Program-made: the position numbers and the translations under genes | Shown here: piece by piece, positions 17,837 through 26,487 of the stretch | Layout of the letters: the number at the start of each line of letters is the position of its first letter | How positions within the stretch are numbered: the stretch's first letter is position 1 | Assembly (NCBI GenBank): GCA_947458455.1 | Contig: CANGYJ010000007.1 | Coordinates: 248,001 to 312,000, forward strand | Direction of reading: 5' to 3' | Source of the DNA: Verrucomicrobiaceae bacterium | GTDB lineage: Bacteria; Verrucomicrobiota; Verrucomicrobiia; Verrucomicrobiales; Verrucomicrobiaceae | Length of the DNA: 64,000 nucleotides | The notes under the pieces: generated by a model | What the model saw: only the letters and a program-made list of their open reading frames with translations | What the model was told of the DNA's origin: nothing | The model's database searches: none

Positions 17837-18349
17837 ATGAAAACGTTCCTCGCTCTTCTTTGCTTACTCGCCACGCCCGCGTGGGCGAATTTGTCCACGC
17901 ATGTGTTCTTCAAGCACTTCATCGGCACCTGGAAGGCGGCGGGTGAACTGAAGGGGGAGAACAACAACCTTGTCACGATCACCGAGGCATGGACGGGCAA
18001 GGTGGACGGCGAGAATGGCTTTCTCATTGAGGGCACACGCACCATGAATGGAGACACGCAGCCGTTTAAATGGACCTTCACGCAGAATGCGGGAGCGGAT
18101 ATGTTCGAGGCCATTTTGAGCGGGCCGGATACCTCACAGACGATCCGCTTTGAAGGGAATGTGTCGGAGGTGAATCTCACGCTGGAGCTCAAGTCGGTAA
18201 CGGGCAATGGAAGCAGCAGTATTACCGTGCTCGAGAGCTTCCAGGGCGAGGCGAAGGACGTGATCGAGAGCAAAGTGACTTTCACGGGCGATGCCGGCCA
18301 GACGACGCTGGAAGGCACCATCAAACACGAGAAGGAAAAAGCGCCGTGA
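17837..18349 (+). CDS. Exported protein, lipocalin-like/DUF1579-like
   Basis: A 170-residue product with a signal peptide (MKTFLALLCLLATPAWA). The mature part begins NLSTHVFFKHFIGTWKAAGE, followed by regularly spaced short strands (GENGFLIEGTRTMNG, FKWTFTQNAG), suggesting a small beta-barrel such as the DUF1579 or lipocalin type that binds a hydrophobic ligand. This is inferred from pattern only. ATG at 17837 is chosen over an overlapping GTG at 17822 because the signal peptide starts there. Its TGA overlaps the GTG start of the methyltransferase gene (GTGA). Confidence 0.75.
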   Translation: MKTFLALLCLLATPAWANLSTHVFFKHFIGTWKAAGELKGENNNLVTITEAWTGKVDGENGFLIEGTRTMNGDTQPFKWTFTQNAGADMFEAILSGPDTSQTIRFEGNVSEVNLTLELKSVTGNGSSSITVLESFQGEAKDVIESKVTFTGDAGQTTLEGTIKHEKEKAP

Positions 18350-19182
18350 AGAGCTACTGGGAACTGGTGAAGCGCATCTGGCACGCGCCGGGAAATCACG
18401 GCAAGCGTATGAGCGTGCTGCTGCGCAGCATCGCGTGGTTGGTGAACAAGAAAACGCTGCGCAGGCCGTGGACGCTGCCGGTTTATGCGGACATGAAGCT
18501 GCGCTGCTACCCGGACAGTATCATCGCGCTGCATGTGGTGCAGCGTGGTGAGTTTCACGACTGGGACACGGCGAAGTTCATCACGGAGTTTCTGCGTGAA
18601 GGAAACACGTTTGTCGATGTCGGCGCGAACATTGGCCTCTACACGTTGCCAGCAGCGGCGAAAAAGGCACGTGTAGTGGCTGTGGAGCCGAGCTCGCGGA
18701 ATCGTGGCCGTTTGGAGGAAAATTTGGCACTAAATGGCCTCACGAGCGTGAAGATCGAAGGCTGCGCTTTGGGTGAAACCGAAGGCGATATGGCCTTCTG
18801 TGACGATGATGCGCTCGCGCACGTCGAACTGGACGGCAACGGCCCGAAAGTGCCAGTCAGGCGCTTGGACGCGATTTTGCCGGACGGCGAAATTTCGCTG
18901 TTGAAGGTGGATGTGGAGGGTTTTGAGCTGGCAGTGTTCCAAGGGGCCGAAAACGCGATGCGGGCCGAAAGGCTGCCAGTGATCCTGTTTGAGATGAATT
19001 GCTCGTATGAGCGCTACGGCGTAACCGAGGCCCAAATCTTCGGCTTTTTGCGAAAACGCGGCTATCAAATCGCCCGCTACGAACATGATGCGCGGCGTTT
19101 GGTGACCCACGGCCTCGAAGGCGATGTGGTGGCGTTCACGCCGCGCGGCGAACAACTCATCCACGAACGACTTTTGACATGA
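18346..19182 (+). CDS. FkbM-family SAM-dependent methyltransferase
   Basis: The 278-residue protein starts at GTG 18346, four bases inside the previous gene. It has the SAM-binding motif FVDVGANIGLYTLPAA near residues 85-100, the acidic loop VVAVEPSSRNRGRLEENL and the FkbM signature LLKVDVEGFELAVFQGAE. FkbM enzymes O-methylate sugars or other hydroxyls, often on polysaccharides or natural products; the acceptor here is unknown. The gene overlaps the next methyltransferase by ATGA, so three genes from 17837 are translationally coupled. Confidence 0.9.
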   Translation: MKSYWELVKRIWHAPGNHGKRMSVLLRSIAWLVNKKTLRRPWTLPVYADMKLRCYPDSIIALHVVQRGEFHDWDTAKFITEFLREGNTFVDVGANIGLYTLPAAAKKARVVAVEPSSRNRGRLEENLALNGLTSVKIEGCALGETEGDMAFCDDDALAHVELDGNGPKVPVRRLDAILPDGEISLLKVDVEGFELAVFQGAENAMRAERLPVILFEMNCSYERYGVTEAQIFGFLRKRGYQIARYEHDARRLVTHGLEGDVVAFTPRGEQLIHERLLT

Positions 19183-19760
19183 ACATCACCAACTGGGATC
19201 AAGCCTATCAAGAGAACTTCACGCCTTGGGACAAGGGTGAGCCTTCACCGGCGCTGGTTGAGTTTGTTGAGCGAAATGAGCTGACGGGCCTCGTTTTGGT
19301 GCCGGGCTGCGGTGTGGGGCATGATGTGGCTTTCTTGGTTTCACGCGGGCTGGATGCCATCGGGCTCGATATCGCCCCGACGGCGATTGAGCGGGCAAAA
19401 GTGCGGTATCCCGAGCTGGCGGAGCGTTTTGTGCTGGGTGATTTGTTTGAGCGGAAGGGCGAGTTCGATGCCGTGGTGGAGCACACGTGCCTCTGTGCGT
19501 TGCCGCCGGAGTGGCGGGAGAAGTATCGCGAGGCTGTGGCGGGCTTGTTGAAGCCGGATGGAAAGCTCATCGGCGTGTTTTTCATCAACCCGGAGATGGA
19601 CCCGGGCGAGATGGGGCCGCCGTTTGGCATCTCCGAGGTGGAGTTGAAGGCGCTGATGGCTCCGAGGTTTGAACTCGTGGAGAGTTATGTGCCAGCGAGT
19701 GCTTATCCGGGACGTGAAGAGCGGGAGATGATCGGAGTTTTCAAGCTCACTTCGCCTTGA
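19179..19760 (+). CDS. TPMT-type small-molecule methyltransferase
   Basis: The 193-residue protein has the thiopurine-methyltransferase pattern. It opens WDQAYQENFTPWDKGEPSPAL, with the SAM-binding loop LVLVPGCGVGHDVAFLVSRG and then VVEHTCLCALPPEWREKY. Homologues methylate thiols, thiocyanate, selenium or tellurium compounds or halides. It overlaps the FkbM gene start-to-stop (ATGA), and its last 14 bases overlap the end of the convergent ceramidase-like gene. Confidence 0.9.
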   Translation: MNITNWDQAYQENFTPWDKGEPSPALVEFVERNELTGLVLVPGCGVGHDVAFLVSRGLDAIGLDIAPTAIERAKVRYPELAERFVLGDLFERKGEFDAVVEHTCLCALPPEWREKYREAVAGLLKPDGKLIGVFFINPEMDPGEMGPPFGISEVELKALMAPRFELVESYVPASAYPGREEREMIGVFKLTSP

Positions 19761-21126
19761 ACCCCGGCTTCACGATGTCGCGCACGCCGCTGGCGATGAT
19801 GTTTTCGATGCCGGAGGAGAAGCGAGTGGGGCGGCCATAATAAATCATGGCTCCGCCGGCTTCGTAACCGCCTTCTTCCCACACGCGTTGGGAGGGAATG
19901 TAGCAGGGCACGTCATTGGTGTAGCTGTTCACCCAAGTGCGGGCGGGATCGTATTCCTTTTTGAAGCGGAGGCTGTAGTCCACGACGACCTCGCCGGGGA
20001 GATTGATGGTGAGGAGGTCATCGCCGTAATGCCAGGCCTGAACGGTGTAAGGCAGTGCCGGGGGGATTTTTTCGCCTCGCTCGAGCATGGCGAGGTGTTT
20101 TTGGGCGTGGTAGGCGGTGTACTTGTTTTTGTCGGTGCTACGGGCTTTCCACTCTTCGGGCGTGGGCAGCTTGTCGAAGGGTAGGATGACTTCCATCGTG
20201 GCGCAGGCGAGCGGGCCGCGCACGGGCTTCATAGGTTCGTTGATGAGGCGCACGATTTCTTTGGCAAGCGATACCCCGTGATCTAAAACGAAGCGCATCT
20301 CGCGGCGCGGATACGGATTCTGATCCGCGCCGCAGCCGATGGCGATGAGGGCGACACTGCCGGGGAAACGTAACTCGAGTTCCTGATGCGCGATGCCAGC
20401 CCAGTCGCCGTGGATTTCATTGATACCGAGCGTGGTGCAGTGGCAGGCATAGCTGGCGTAGGTGGCGAGCAATTTGCTGCCGTCGGCGCTTTTTACGCGG
20501 AGCACGGGCACGGCCCGATCGACGGGGCCGTTGAAGTTGGGCGCGTTTTGCAGGCCGTTGGGGCCTTGCATGCGTCGGTTGAGGCCGAAGAAGGCTTTGC
20601 CGACGGACCAATCGAGCCGCGCGGGTTCCATTTTATCCCACGCCTTGGTGATGGCCTCGACGATCCACTTCGTGAGGTCCTCGGTGTAGCGGTCCACGCG
20701 TTGTTGCTCGTCGGTGGCGAGGTCTTTGCCAAAGAGAAAGGGCAGCACGCCTTTGAGCATCGGGGCGCAGTGCGTGTGCGTGGAGTGCAGCGAGAAACGC
20801 TCGTCGGCGATCGGTTTGCCGGCGGTGGCGAGGCGATTCAAAACATCCGCGCGGAGGGCGGCAGGCACGCCGCAGTTGTCCACGGTGACGATGTACGCGG
20901 GCGCTTCATCGGCCCATTGCATGACGAGGGCGTTGGCATGCAGCCGCTGTTCGACTTTTTCAAACTCGGTAGTGCGACTTCCGTAACCGCTGAGGCGGAC
21001 GGGGTAGTCGGGTGTGATGTCGATGTCAGCCGCGCCTGCGCGCCAGCCGGTTGAATCGGCGGCGGAAACGGTGACTGCCATGCAGCAGAGAAACGAGAGC
21101 ATAAGCCTGAGCATGGTAAACATCAT
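19747..21126 (-). CDS. Exported neutral ceramidase-like hydrolase
   Basis: The 459-residue protein has a signal peptide (MLRLMLSFLCCMAVTVSAA), then WRAGAADIDITPDYPVRLSGYG, the opening of the neutral/alkaline non-lysosomal ceramidase N-terminal domain. SLHSTHTHCAP and YACHCTTLG supply the His residues expected to bind zinc. Only the N-terminal catalytic domain is present; the full ceramidase C-terminal domain is missing, as is usual in PVC members. True substrates are unknown and may be amide-linked lipids or sugars. A palindromic operator candidate lies just upstream. Confidence 0.87.
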   Translation of the reverse strand: MMFTMLRLMLSFLCCMAVTVSAADSTGWRAGAADIDITPDYPVRLSGYGSRTTEFEKVEQRLHANALVMQWADEAPAYIVTVDNCGVPAALRADVLNRLATAGKPIADERFSLHSTHTHCAPMLKGVLPFLFGKDLATDEQQRVDRYTEDLTKWIVEAITKAWDKMEPARLDWSVGKAFFGLNRRMQGPNGLQNAPNFNGPVDRAVPVLRVKSADGSKLLATYASYACHCTTLGINEIHGDWAGIAHQELELRFPGSVALIAIGCGADQNPYPRREMRFVLDHGVSLAKEIVRLINEPMKPVRGPLACATMEVILPFDKLPTPEEWKARSTDKNKYTAYHAQKHLAMLERGEKIPPALPYTVQAWHYGDDLLTINLPGEVVVDYSLRFKKEYDPARTWVNSYTNDVPCYIPSQRVWEEGGYEAGGAMIYYGRPTRFSSGIENIIASGVRDIVKPGFKAK

Positions 21127-21148
21127 GCCCAGACTTTAATCCGTTTGT

Positions 21149-21165
21149 GAAGTAATATTTACTTC
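21149..21165. promoter_or_regulatory. Perfect 7-3-7 palindrome upstream of the ceramidase-like gene
   Basis: GAAGTAATATTTACTTC has perfect seven-base arms around TAT. It is centred about 31 bases upstream of the ATG at 21126 in an AT-rich gap within GC-rich DNA, so it could be a repressor-binding site. No regulator can be named. Confidence 0.4.
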
Positions 21166-21189
21166 GCCTTCCAAATATGGCGTTCGGCA

Positions 21190-21990
21190 CTATGCGTTCG
21201 CGTTCGTCCAGTCGATGGCCGCGCGGCAGATCTCCCAGAAGGAGCCATGCTCCAGGCTGGCTCCACCGACGAGAGCGCCGTCCACGTCCGGCATGGCGAT
21301 GAGTTCGGCCATGTTGTTCGGCTTCACGCTGCCGCCGTATTGAATGCGGATTTTGATGGCCACATCAGCTCCGAACATGTCGCCGAGCACCTTACGGCAG
21401 AAGGCGTGGGCGTCCTGCGCCTGCTGGGAGGTGGCGGTGCGGCCGGTGCCGATGGCCCACACGGGCTCATAGGCGATCACGATGTCCGTGATACGGCGTG
21501 GGCCGACTTCGGCCAAGGATTCACGGAGCTGGCTTTCGAGCACCTGCTCGATCTTGCCGCCGTCGCGTTCTTCGAGCGTCTCGCCGATGCAAAGGATCGG
21601 GTGGAGGCGGGCTTCGAGAGCGGCAAGCACCTTGGCGTTCACGATGGCGTTCGTCTCGCCGTAAAGGCTGCGGCGCTCGCTGTGACCGAGGATGACGTGC
21701 TTGCAGCCGCATTCTTTGACCATGCGGGCGCTGATTTCGCCAGTGAAGGCTCCGGCAGGCGCAGCGCTCATGTTTTGCGCGGCGAGTTCGACGCTCTGCT
21801 CACGGGCGTTTTGCAGCGCGGTCATCGAGCGCTCCAGGCTCACGAACGGCGGCGAAACGACGATCTGGATGGGGCACTTGTCCGGCACGAGGCGGGCGAA
21901 GGAGCGAAGGAAATCATCGGACTCCTGGGGAGTCATGTGCATTTTCCAATTGGCGGCGATGATGGGCTTGCGGAAGTGAGCGATGGGCAT
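21190..21990 (-). CDS. tpiA: Triosephosphate isomerase
   Basis: The 266-residue TIM-barrel enzyme interconverts dihydroxyacetone phosphate and glyceraldehyde 3-phosphate in glycolysis. Substrate and catalytic motifs are all present: AANWKMH (Asn, Lys) near the start, ILGHSERR (His) mid-protein, AYEPVWAIGTG (Glu) and the phosphate-binding YGGSVKP. It follows pgk on the same strand with a 39-base gap, a common glycolytic pairing. Confidence 0.97.
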   Translation of the reverse strand: MPIAHFRKPIIAANWKMHMTPQESDDFLRSFARLVPDKCPIQIVVSPPFVSLERSMTALQNAREQSVELAAQNMSAAPAGAFTGEISARMVKECGCKHVILGHSERRSLYGETNAIVNAKVLAALEARLHPILCIGETLEERDGGKIEQVLESQLRESLAEVGPRRITDIVIAYEPVWAIGTGRTATSQQAQDAHAFCRKVLGDMFGADVAIKIRIQYGGSVKPNNMAELIAMPDVDGALVGGASLEHGSFWEICRAAIDWTNANA

Positions 21991-22029
21991 GGTTTTTGAA
22001 AGGTCGAATTAAGAATGACGAAGGACGAA

Positions 22030-23244
22030 TTACTTGTCTTTGAGGCAGGCGACGCCGGGGAGGATTTTGCCTTCGAGGAGTTCGAGGGAGGCGCCGCCGC
22101 CGGTGGAGATGAAGGTCATCTTGTCGCCGAGCTTGGCTTTCTTGACGGCCTTCACGCTGTCGCCGCCGCCGATGATGTTTTTGGCGCCGGAATTGGCCGC
22201 CATGGCCTCGGCGATGTCGAAGGTGCCTTTGGAGGCCTCTTTGATCTCGAACACGCCCATCGGGCCGTTCCAGATGACGGTCTTCGCCTTGGAAATTTCT
22301 TCGCTGAAGAGCTTCACGGACTCAGGGCCGATATCGACACCTTCCCAGCCATCCGGGATGCTTTCGTTCACGCCGGTGAATTTGATGTTGCCGAACTTCT
22401 TCGCATCGAAATCGAAGGCGTCGGTGATCATCGCGTCCACGGGGATGAGGATTTTCACGCCGCGCTCCTTGGCCTTGTCCAGAGCGGCCTGGGCGATGGG
22501 TTCCCACTCGGGTTTGTAGAGGCTTTTGCCAATGGAGATGCCCTGCACGAGCTTGCGGAAGGTGTAAGCCATACCGCCGCCGATGATGATGGTGTTCGCC
22601 TTTTCGAGCAGGCGATTGATCACGCCGATTTTGTCGCTGACCTTCGCTCCGCCGAGGATGACGACGAACGGACGCTCGGGGTTCTCCAGTTCGTCGTGCA
22701 GCCAAGTGAGCTCTTTTTCCATGAGCAGGCCGGAAACGGCCGGGAGGTAATCCGCGATGCCCGCCGTGGAGCTGTGCGCACGGTGAGCGGAGCCGAAAGC
22801 GTCATTCACGAAGACCTCGGCGAGGTCCGCCATGCCCTTCGCGAGCGTGGCGTCGTTTTTCTCTTCACCGGCGTGGAAGCGGGTGTTTTCGAGCAAAAGC
22901 ACGTCGCCATTGCCGAGAGCAAGCGCCTTGGCCTTCGCTTCGTCGCCGACGCAATCGCTCGCAAAGGCCACTGGCTTGCCGATGAGTTCGCTGAGCGCCG
23001 GAGCGACCGGGGCGAGGCTTTGTTTCGGATCACGCTGGCCTTTAGGGCGGCCGAGGTGGCTGGCCAAAATGATGCGAGCGCCCTTTTCGATCAGGAATTT
23101 GATCGTCGGCAGCGTCTCCTGGATGCGAGTGGCATCCGTGATCACCATCTGGCCGTCTTTTTCCTCCAGCGGCACGTTGAAATCGACGCGCACAAAGACG
23201 CGTTTTCCGGCAAGGTCGAGGTCACGAATGGTCTGCTTGGGCAT
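22030..23244 (-). CDS. pgk: Phosphoglycerate kinase
   Basis: The 404-residue enzyme transfers phosphate between 1,3-bisphosphoglycerate and ADP. It opens MPKQTIRDLDLAGKRVFVRV with the substrate site DFNVPLE, then ASHLGRPKG and the nucleotide site GGGDSVKAV with WNGPMGVFE. ATG at 23244 gives the usual start; a longer frame reaches into the divergent promoter region. A single-arm copy of the AATGACGAA repeat family overlaps its stop codon near 22008-22032. Confidence 0.97.
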   Translation of the reverse strand: MPKQTIRDLDLAGKRVFVRVDFNVPLEEKDGQMVITDATRIQETLPTIKFLIEKGARIILASHLGRPKGQRDPKQSLAPVAPALSELIGKPVAFASDCVGDEAKAKALALGNGDVLLLENTRFHAGEEKNDATLAKGMADLAEVFVNDAFGSAHRAHSSTAGIADYLPAVSGLLMEKELTWLHDELENPERPFVVILGGAKVSDKIGVINRLLEKANTIIIGGGMAYTFRKLVQGISIGKSLYKPEWEPIAQAALDKAKERGVKILIPVDAMITDAFDFDAKKFGNIKFTGVNESIPDGWEGVDIGPESVKLFSEEISKAKTVIWNGPMGVFEIKEASKGTFDIAEAMAANSGAKNIIGGGDSVKAVKKAKLGDKMTFISTGGGASLELLEGKILPGVACLKDK

Positions 23245-23399
23245 GGTGTTTTTGGGGGTAGGGGGCAGGATGTTTAGCACATGGCGTGCTTGATGCGCAT
23301 CGAATTTTTATGACGGAGTGCGGCACAATCGGTCGCGGCATGCAAAAGGGCGTGATTCTGGTTTGCAAGCCTTAGCCTGCTTTCTAGGCTCGTCTCCTT

Positions 23400-24305
23400 A
23401 TGGCTAAACCTGCGCTTGGAAAAGGACTTGGAGCACTCATCTCGGCACCCACGGGGGTCATTGGTGTAGCCCGCCCGCCCGTACTTTCGCAGCCTTCGCC
23501 TGGGGATGTCGTGCAGCGCGTGTCGCTGGATTTGATCGTGCCCAGCCCGCTGCAGCCGCGCAAAGAATTCGTCAAAGAGCAGCTCGCCGAGCTGATGGAT
23601 TCGATTCGCGAGCATGGGATCATCCAGCCGCTGATCGTGCGTCGAGTGGCAGGCAAGCTGGAACTCATCGCAGGTGAACGTCGCTTCCGTGCTTCCCGCG
23701 AATTGGGCCTCAAAGAGGTGCCCGTCATCGCCCGCGAGGCCAGTGACAAGGACGTGCTGGAGATGGCCCTCATCGAAAATCTCCAGCGTGAGGACCTGAA
23801 TCCCATTGAAGAGGCCTATGCCTACGCCCGCCTCTCGAAGGACTTCAGCATGAAGCAGGAGGACATCGCGCAGCGAGTGGGCAAAAACCGCGCCACCGTG
23901 GCGAACGCCATCCGCCTGCTCGATCTGCCCACGGTGGTGCAGGACATGCTTTCCGCCGGAGCCATCACCACGGGCCATGCGAAGGTCGTGCTCGGCCTGA
24001 AAAAGCCCGAGGAGCAGATTCAACTGGCCCGCGAGATCGTGCAAAAGAGCTACACCGTCCGTGCCACGGAAAAAGCGGTGAACGCCATCCTGCATCCGCC
24101 AGCTCCGAAGCCTCCCAAATCTGCCGAGGGCGAGTTTGACCGTGCCATCGCCGCCGTGGAGCAAAAGCTCGTCTCTCACCTTTCCACGAACGTTTCGATT
24201 CACCACGGCGATAAAAAAGGCCGCGTTGAGATCGACTATTATGGAGCCGAGGACCTCAACCGGATCCTCGCGCTGCTGGGTGTTGAGGAAGAGCGGTTTG
24301 AATGA
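23400..24305 (+). CDS. parB: ParB-family chromosome partition protein
   Basis: The 301-residue protein starts MAKPALGKGLGALIS, as chromosomal ParBs do. It has PSPLQPRKEF, the arginine patch AGERRFRASRELGL of the CTP-binding domain, then the helix-turn-helix region MKQEDIAQRVGKNRATVANAIRLL, and a C-terminal dimerisation segment. It binds parS and spreads on DNA to position origins. No parA lies beside it in this window. Its TGA stop is contributed by a palindromic repeat of the AATGACGAA family. It is divergent from pgk. Confidence 0.93.
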   Translation: MAKPALGKGLGALISAPTGVIGVARPPVLSQPSPGDVVQRVSLDLIVPSPLQPRKEFVKEQLAELMDSIREHGIIQPLIVRRVAGKLELIAGERRFRASRELGLKEVPVIAREASDKDVLEMALIENLQREDLNPIEEAYAYARLSKDFSMKQEDIAQRVGKNRATVANAIRLLDLPTVVQDMLSAGAITTGHAKVVLGLKKPEEQIQLAREIVQKSYTVRATEKAVNAILHPPAPKPPKSAEGEFDRAIAAVEQKLVSHLSTNVSIHHGDKKGRVEIDYYGAEDLNRILALLGVEEERFE

Positions 24306-24405
24306 CGAATCCCCAATCTGAAGCTGCATGAGCGCCCCCAAGATTCGTCATTCGGCCTTCGGCATTCTTTCGTCATTCGCCATTCTGATTTCGTCATTGC
24401 TTTGC
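24302..24405. repeat. ATTCGTCATTC-family repeat joining parB and the next gene
   Basis: A left copy (AATGACGAATCCCCAATCTG) starting at 24302 covers the parB stop codon. An inverted copy at about 24342-24405, with repeated TTCGTCATTC units, codes for the signal peptide of the next gene. The same family bounds the mosaic at 13084-13390. Confidence 0.7.
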
Positions 24406-24801
24406 TCCTGCACGCCCACGCCTGCCGCTCACCCTGCCGAGCCTGCGGTCCGCACCTTTCTTGAGCGATACTTCTCCACCTGGTCCGCGAAGGACATGGA
24501 TGGCTACGGAGCATGTTTCCACCCGCAAGCTCGTGTTTCCTTTGTGCAAAACGGCGTGCCGCAGACACAGGGGCTCACGGATTTCCTGCATGGTCAAAAA
24601 ATGGGCCACGCCACTGCGCGCGAGCCGATGACGGAGGTGCCGACGGACATGAAAATCCTCATGGACGATCGCACCGCGCAGGCGGCGGTGCGCTGGAAGC
24701 TCACGCAGGGCAGCCGCATCGTCACTGGCACGGATTGCTTCACGCTGATCAAGACGCCGGATGGCTGGTCGATTATGAGCTTGGTCTTTTACAATGATTG
24801 A
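24328..24801 (+). CDS. NTF2-like lipoprotein whose signal peptide is repeat-derived
   Basis: The 157-residue product starts MSAPKIRHSAFGILSS with a hydrophobic segment ending LLCSCTP, a plausible lipobox with Cys near residue 27. The mature domain (FLERYFSTWSAKDMDGYGAC) is a SnoaL/NTF2-like cone fold, ending GWSIMSLVFYND. The first 26 codons are mostly ATTCGTCATTC repeat DNA, so the export signal seems to have been made from a palindrome. It begins 23 bases after parB. Its substrate is unknown. Confidence 0.75.
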   Translation: MSAPKIRHSAFGILSSFAILISSLLCSCTPTPAAHPAEPAVRTFLERYFSTWSAKDMDGYGACFHPQARVSFVQNGVPQTQGLTDFLHGQKMGHATAREPMTEVPTDMKILMDDRTAQAAVRWKLTQGSRIVTGTDCFTLIKTPDGWSIMSLVFYND

Positions 24802-24853
24802 GCCGCGAAAAGGGCCTTGTCAGCATAACGGGCGGAACGGATGATGAGAGCCG

Positions 24854-26482
24854 GTGTTTGAACCGAACTCCGTGACTCCCGCTCCACCATCCTTTTCGGC
24901 ACTCGTCTGGCTGCGCAATGCGTCTGTCGTGCTCGTTTTATCGGCGCTGGTTGGCGTGGCGGCATGGCAATGGCTCGAAAAACCCACTCGCGGAAAAAGC
25001 CCGCCAGCATCGCGCGAGGCTGCCGAGGTCGCGTCGAAGGTGAATGCGGCTTTTGAGGCCGATTGGGCCGCGAAGCAAATTCCCGCCGCGCCGCGTGCGG
25101 ATGACCTCGCGATCATCCGCCGGCTCTCGCTGGCTCTCACGGGCAGCATTCCCTCTCTGGAAGAGATTCGCGAGGTGCAGGCAATGCAGGGCGACAACGT
25201 GCCGCAGCAATGGCTCGAACGTCTTTTGAAGGATCGCCGCACCAGTGACTACCTCGCGGAGCGTCTGGCGAGAGTGTATGTGGGTACGGAGAACGGCCCG
25301 TTTTTGATTTATCGGCGTCGCAGGCTCGTGGAATGGCTCAGCGAGGCGCTGCTGCAAAACCGGGCTTATGATCGCATCGTTCGTGAGCTGATCGGATCGA
25401 AGGGCGTGTGGACGACCAGCCCGGCCGTGAATTTTATCACCGTCACGAGCGAGCCTGGCAAAGGTCCCGACGAGAGAAAACTCGCCGCGAAGATCAGCCG
25501 GGCCTTTCTCGGCGTGCGGATCGACTGCGTGGAGTGCCACGACGGCAAGCTTGGCAGCCCGTGGAAGCAGAGCGACTTTCATCAGCTCGCCGCCTACTTC
25601 GGCCAGGCGAAGTTCGACATCACCGGCCTGCGTGATGACCCGAAGCAGCAGTATCAAACGCGTTACCTCGGCGAGACGGAGCCTGCAGTGATCTCGACGA
25701 AGGTGCCGTGGAAGCCTGAGCTGCTGCCCGAGAAGGGCGCACCCAGGTCAAAGCTGGCGGATTGGATCACCGCGAAGGAAAACAAGACCTTCGCTCGCAC
25801 GCTGGTGAATCGCTTGTGGGCGCTTTTGTTCAATAAGCCCCTCGTCACGCCGGTGGATGACCTCCCGCTCGATGGCTCCTTTCCTCCCGGCATGGAGCTG
25901 CTGGCGGAGGATTTCATCGCGCATGATTTCGATCTTCATCGTCTCATCCGTGCGATCACCTCCACGCGGATTTTTGAAGCCTCCAGCCGCAGTGATCATC
26001 CCGAGGCGGAGAAGCACTGGGCGGCCTTTCCGGTGACGCGGCTGCGACCGGAACAGATGGCCGGCAGTGTGATCCAGGCCGCGTCGCTCGGCTCGCTCGA
26101 TGCGGAGGCGCATGTGCTCTTCCGCATCAAGCGTGACATTGATGTGGGAAACTTCGTCAAACGCTACGGCGACCGTGGCGAAGACGATTTCGATGATGGT
26201 GGCGGCACCATTCCGCAGCGTCTCCTGCTCATGAATGGGAACATGGTGACGGATAACGTGAAGAATAATCCGCTCGCGGCTGCCAGCAGCCGAATCAGGA
26301 TGCTCTCACCCGATGTGAAGACCGCCGTCGAGAGCGCCTACCTCGCCATTTTCACTCGCAAGCCATCGCCAGAGGAGGCTGCCCACTTTGAAAACCTCCT
26401 CACCGCCGCCCGCTTGAACAACGCCATGAGCGATCTCTTCTGGACGCTCATGAACGCCACGGAATTCTCTTGGAACCACTGA
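24854..26482 (+). CDS. DUF1549/DUF1553 protein with CxxCH motif and N-terminal anchor
   Basis: The 542-residue protein starts at GTG and has one hydrophobic anchor (ASVVLVLSALVGVAAWQW) near residue 25. DUF1549 follows (DDLAIIRRLSLALTGSIPS), with CVECHDGKLGSPW at about residue 225, a CxxCH motif that could attach haem c. DUF1553 (RTLVNRLWALLFNKPLV to the end) completes it. Such proteins are planctomycete/verrucomicrobial specialities of unknown function, nearly always next to a DUF1501 gene, as here. No SHD1 domain is present, unlike its paralogue at 30769. The GTG start is uncertain. Confidence 0.85.
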   Translation: MFEPNSVTPAPPSFSALVWLRNASVVLVLSALVGVAAWQWLEKPTRGKSPPASREAAEVASKVNAAFEADWAAKQIPAAPRADDLAIIRRLSLALTGSIPSLEEIREVQAMQGDNVPQQWLERLLKDRRTSDYLAERLARVYVGTENGPFLIYRRRRLVEWLSEALLQNRAYDRIVRELIGSKGVWTTSPAVNFITVTSEPGKGPDERKLAAKISRAFLGVRIDCVECHDGKLGSPWKQSDFHQLAAYFGQAKFDITGLRDDPKQQYQTRYLGETEPAVISTKVPWKPELLPEKGAPRSKLADWITAKENKTFARTLVNRLWALLFNKPLVTPVDDLPLDGSFPPGMELLAEDFIAHDFDLHRLIRAITSTRIFEASSRSDHPEAEKHWAAFPVTRLRPEQMAGSVIQAASLGSLDAEAHVLFRIKRDIDVGNFVKRYGDRGEDDFDDGGGTIPQRLLLMNGNMVTDNVKNNPLAAASSRIRMLSPDVKTAVESAYLAIFTRKPSPEEAAHFENLLTAARLNNAMSDLFWTLMNATEFSWNH

Positions 26483-26487
26483 AAGCC

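Noticed and set aside
23245..23399. parS site or origin near parB
   Set aside because: I saw no TGTTTCACGTGAAACA-like 16-mer in the gap or nearby, and no dnaA, gidA or parA gene.
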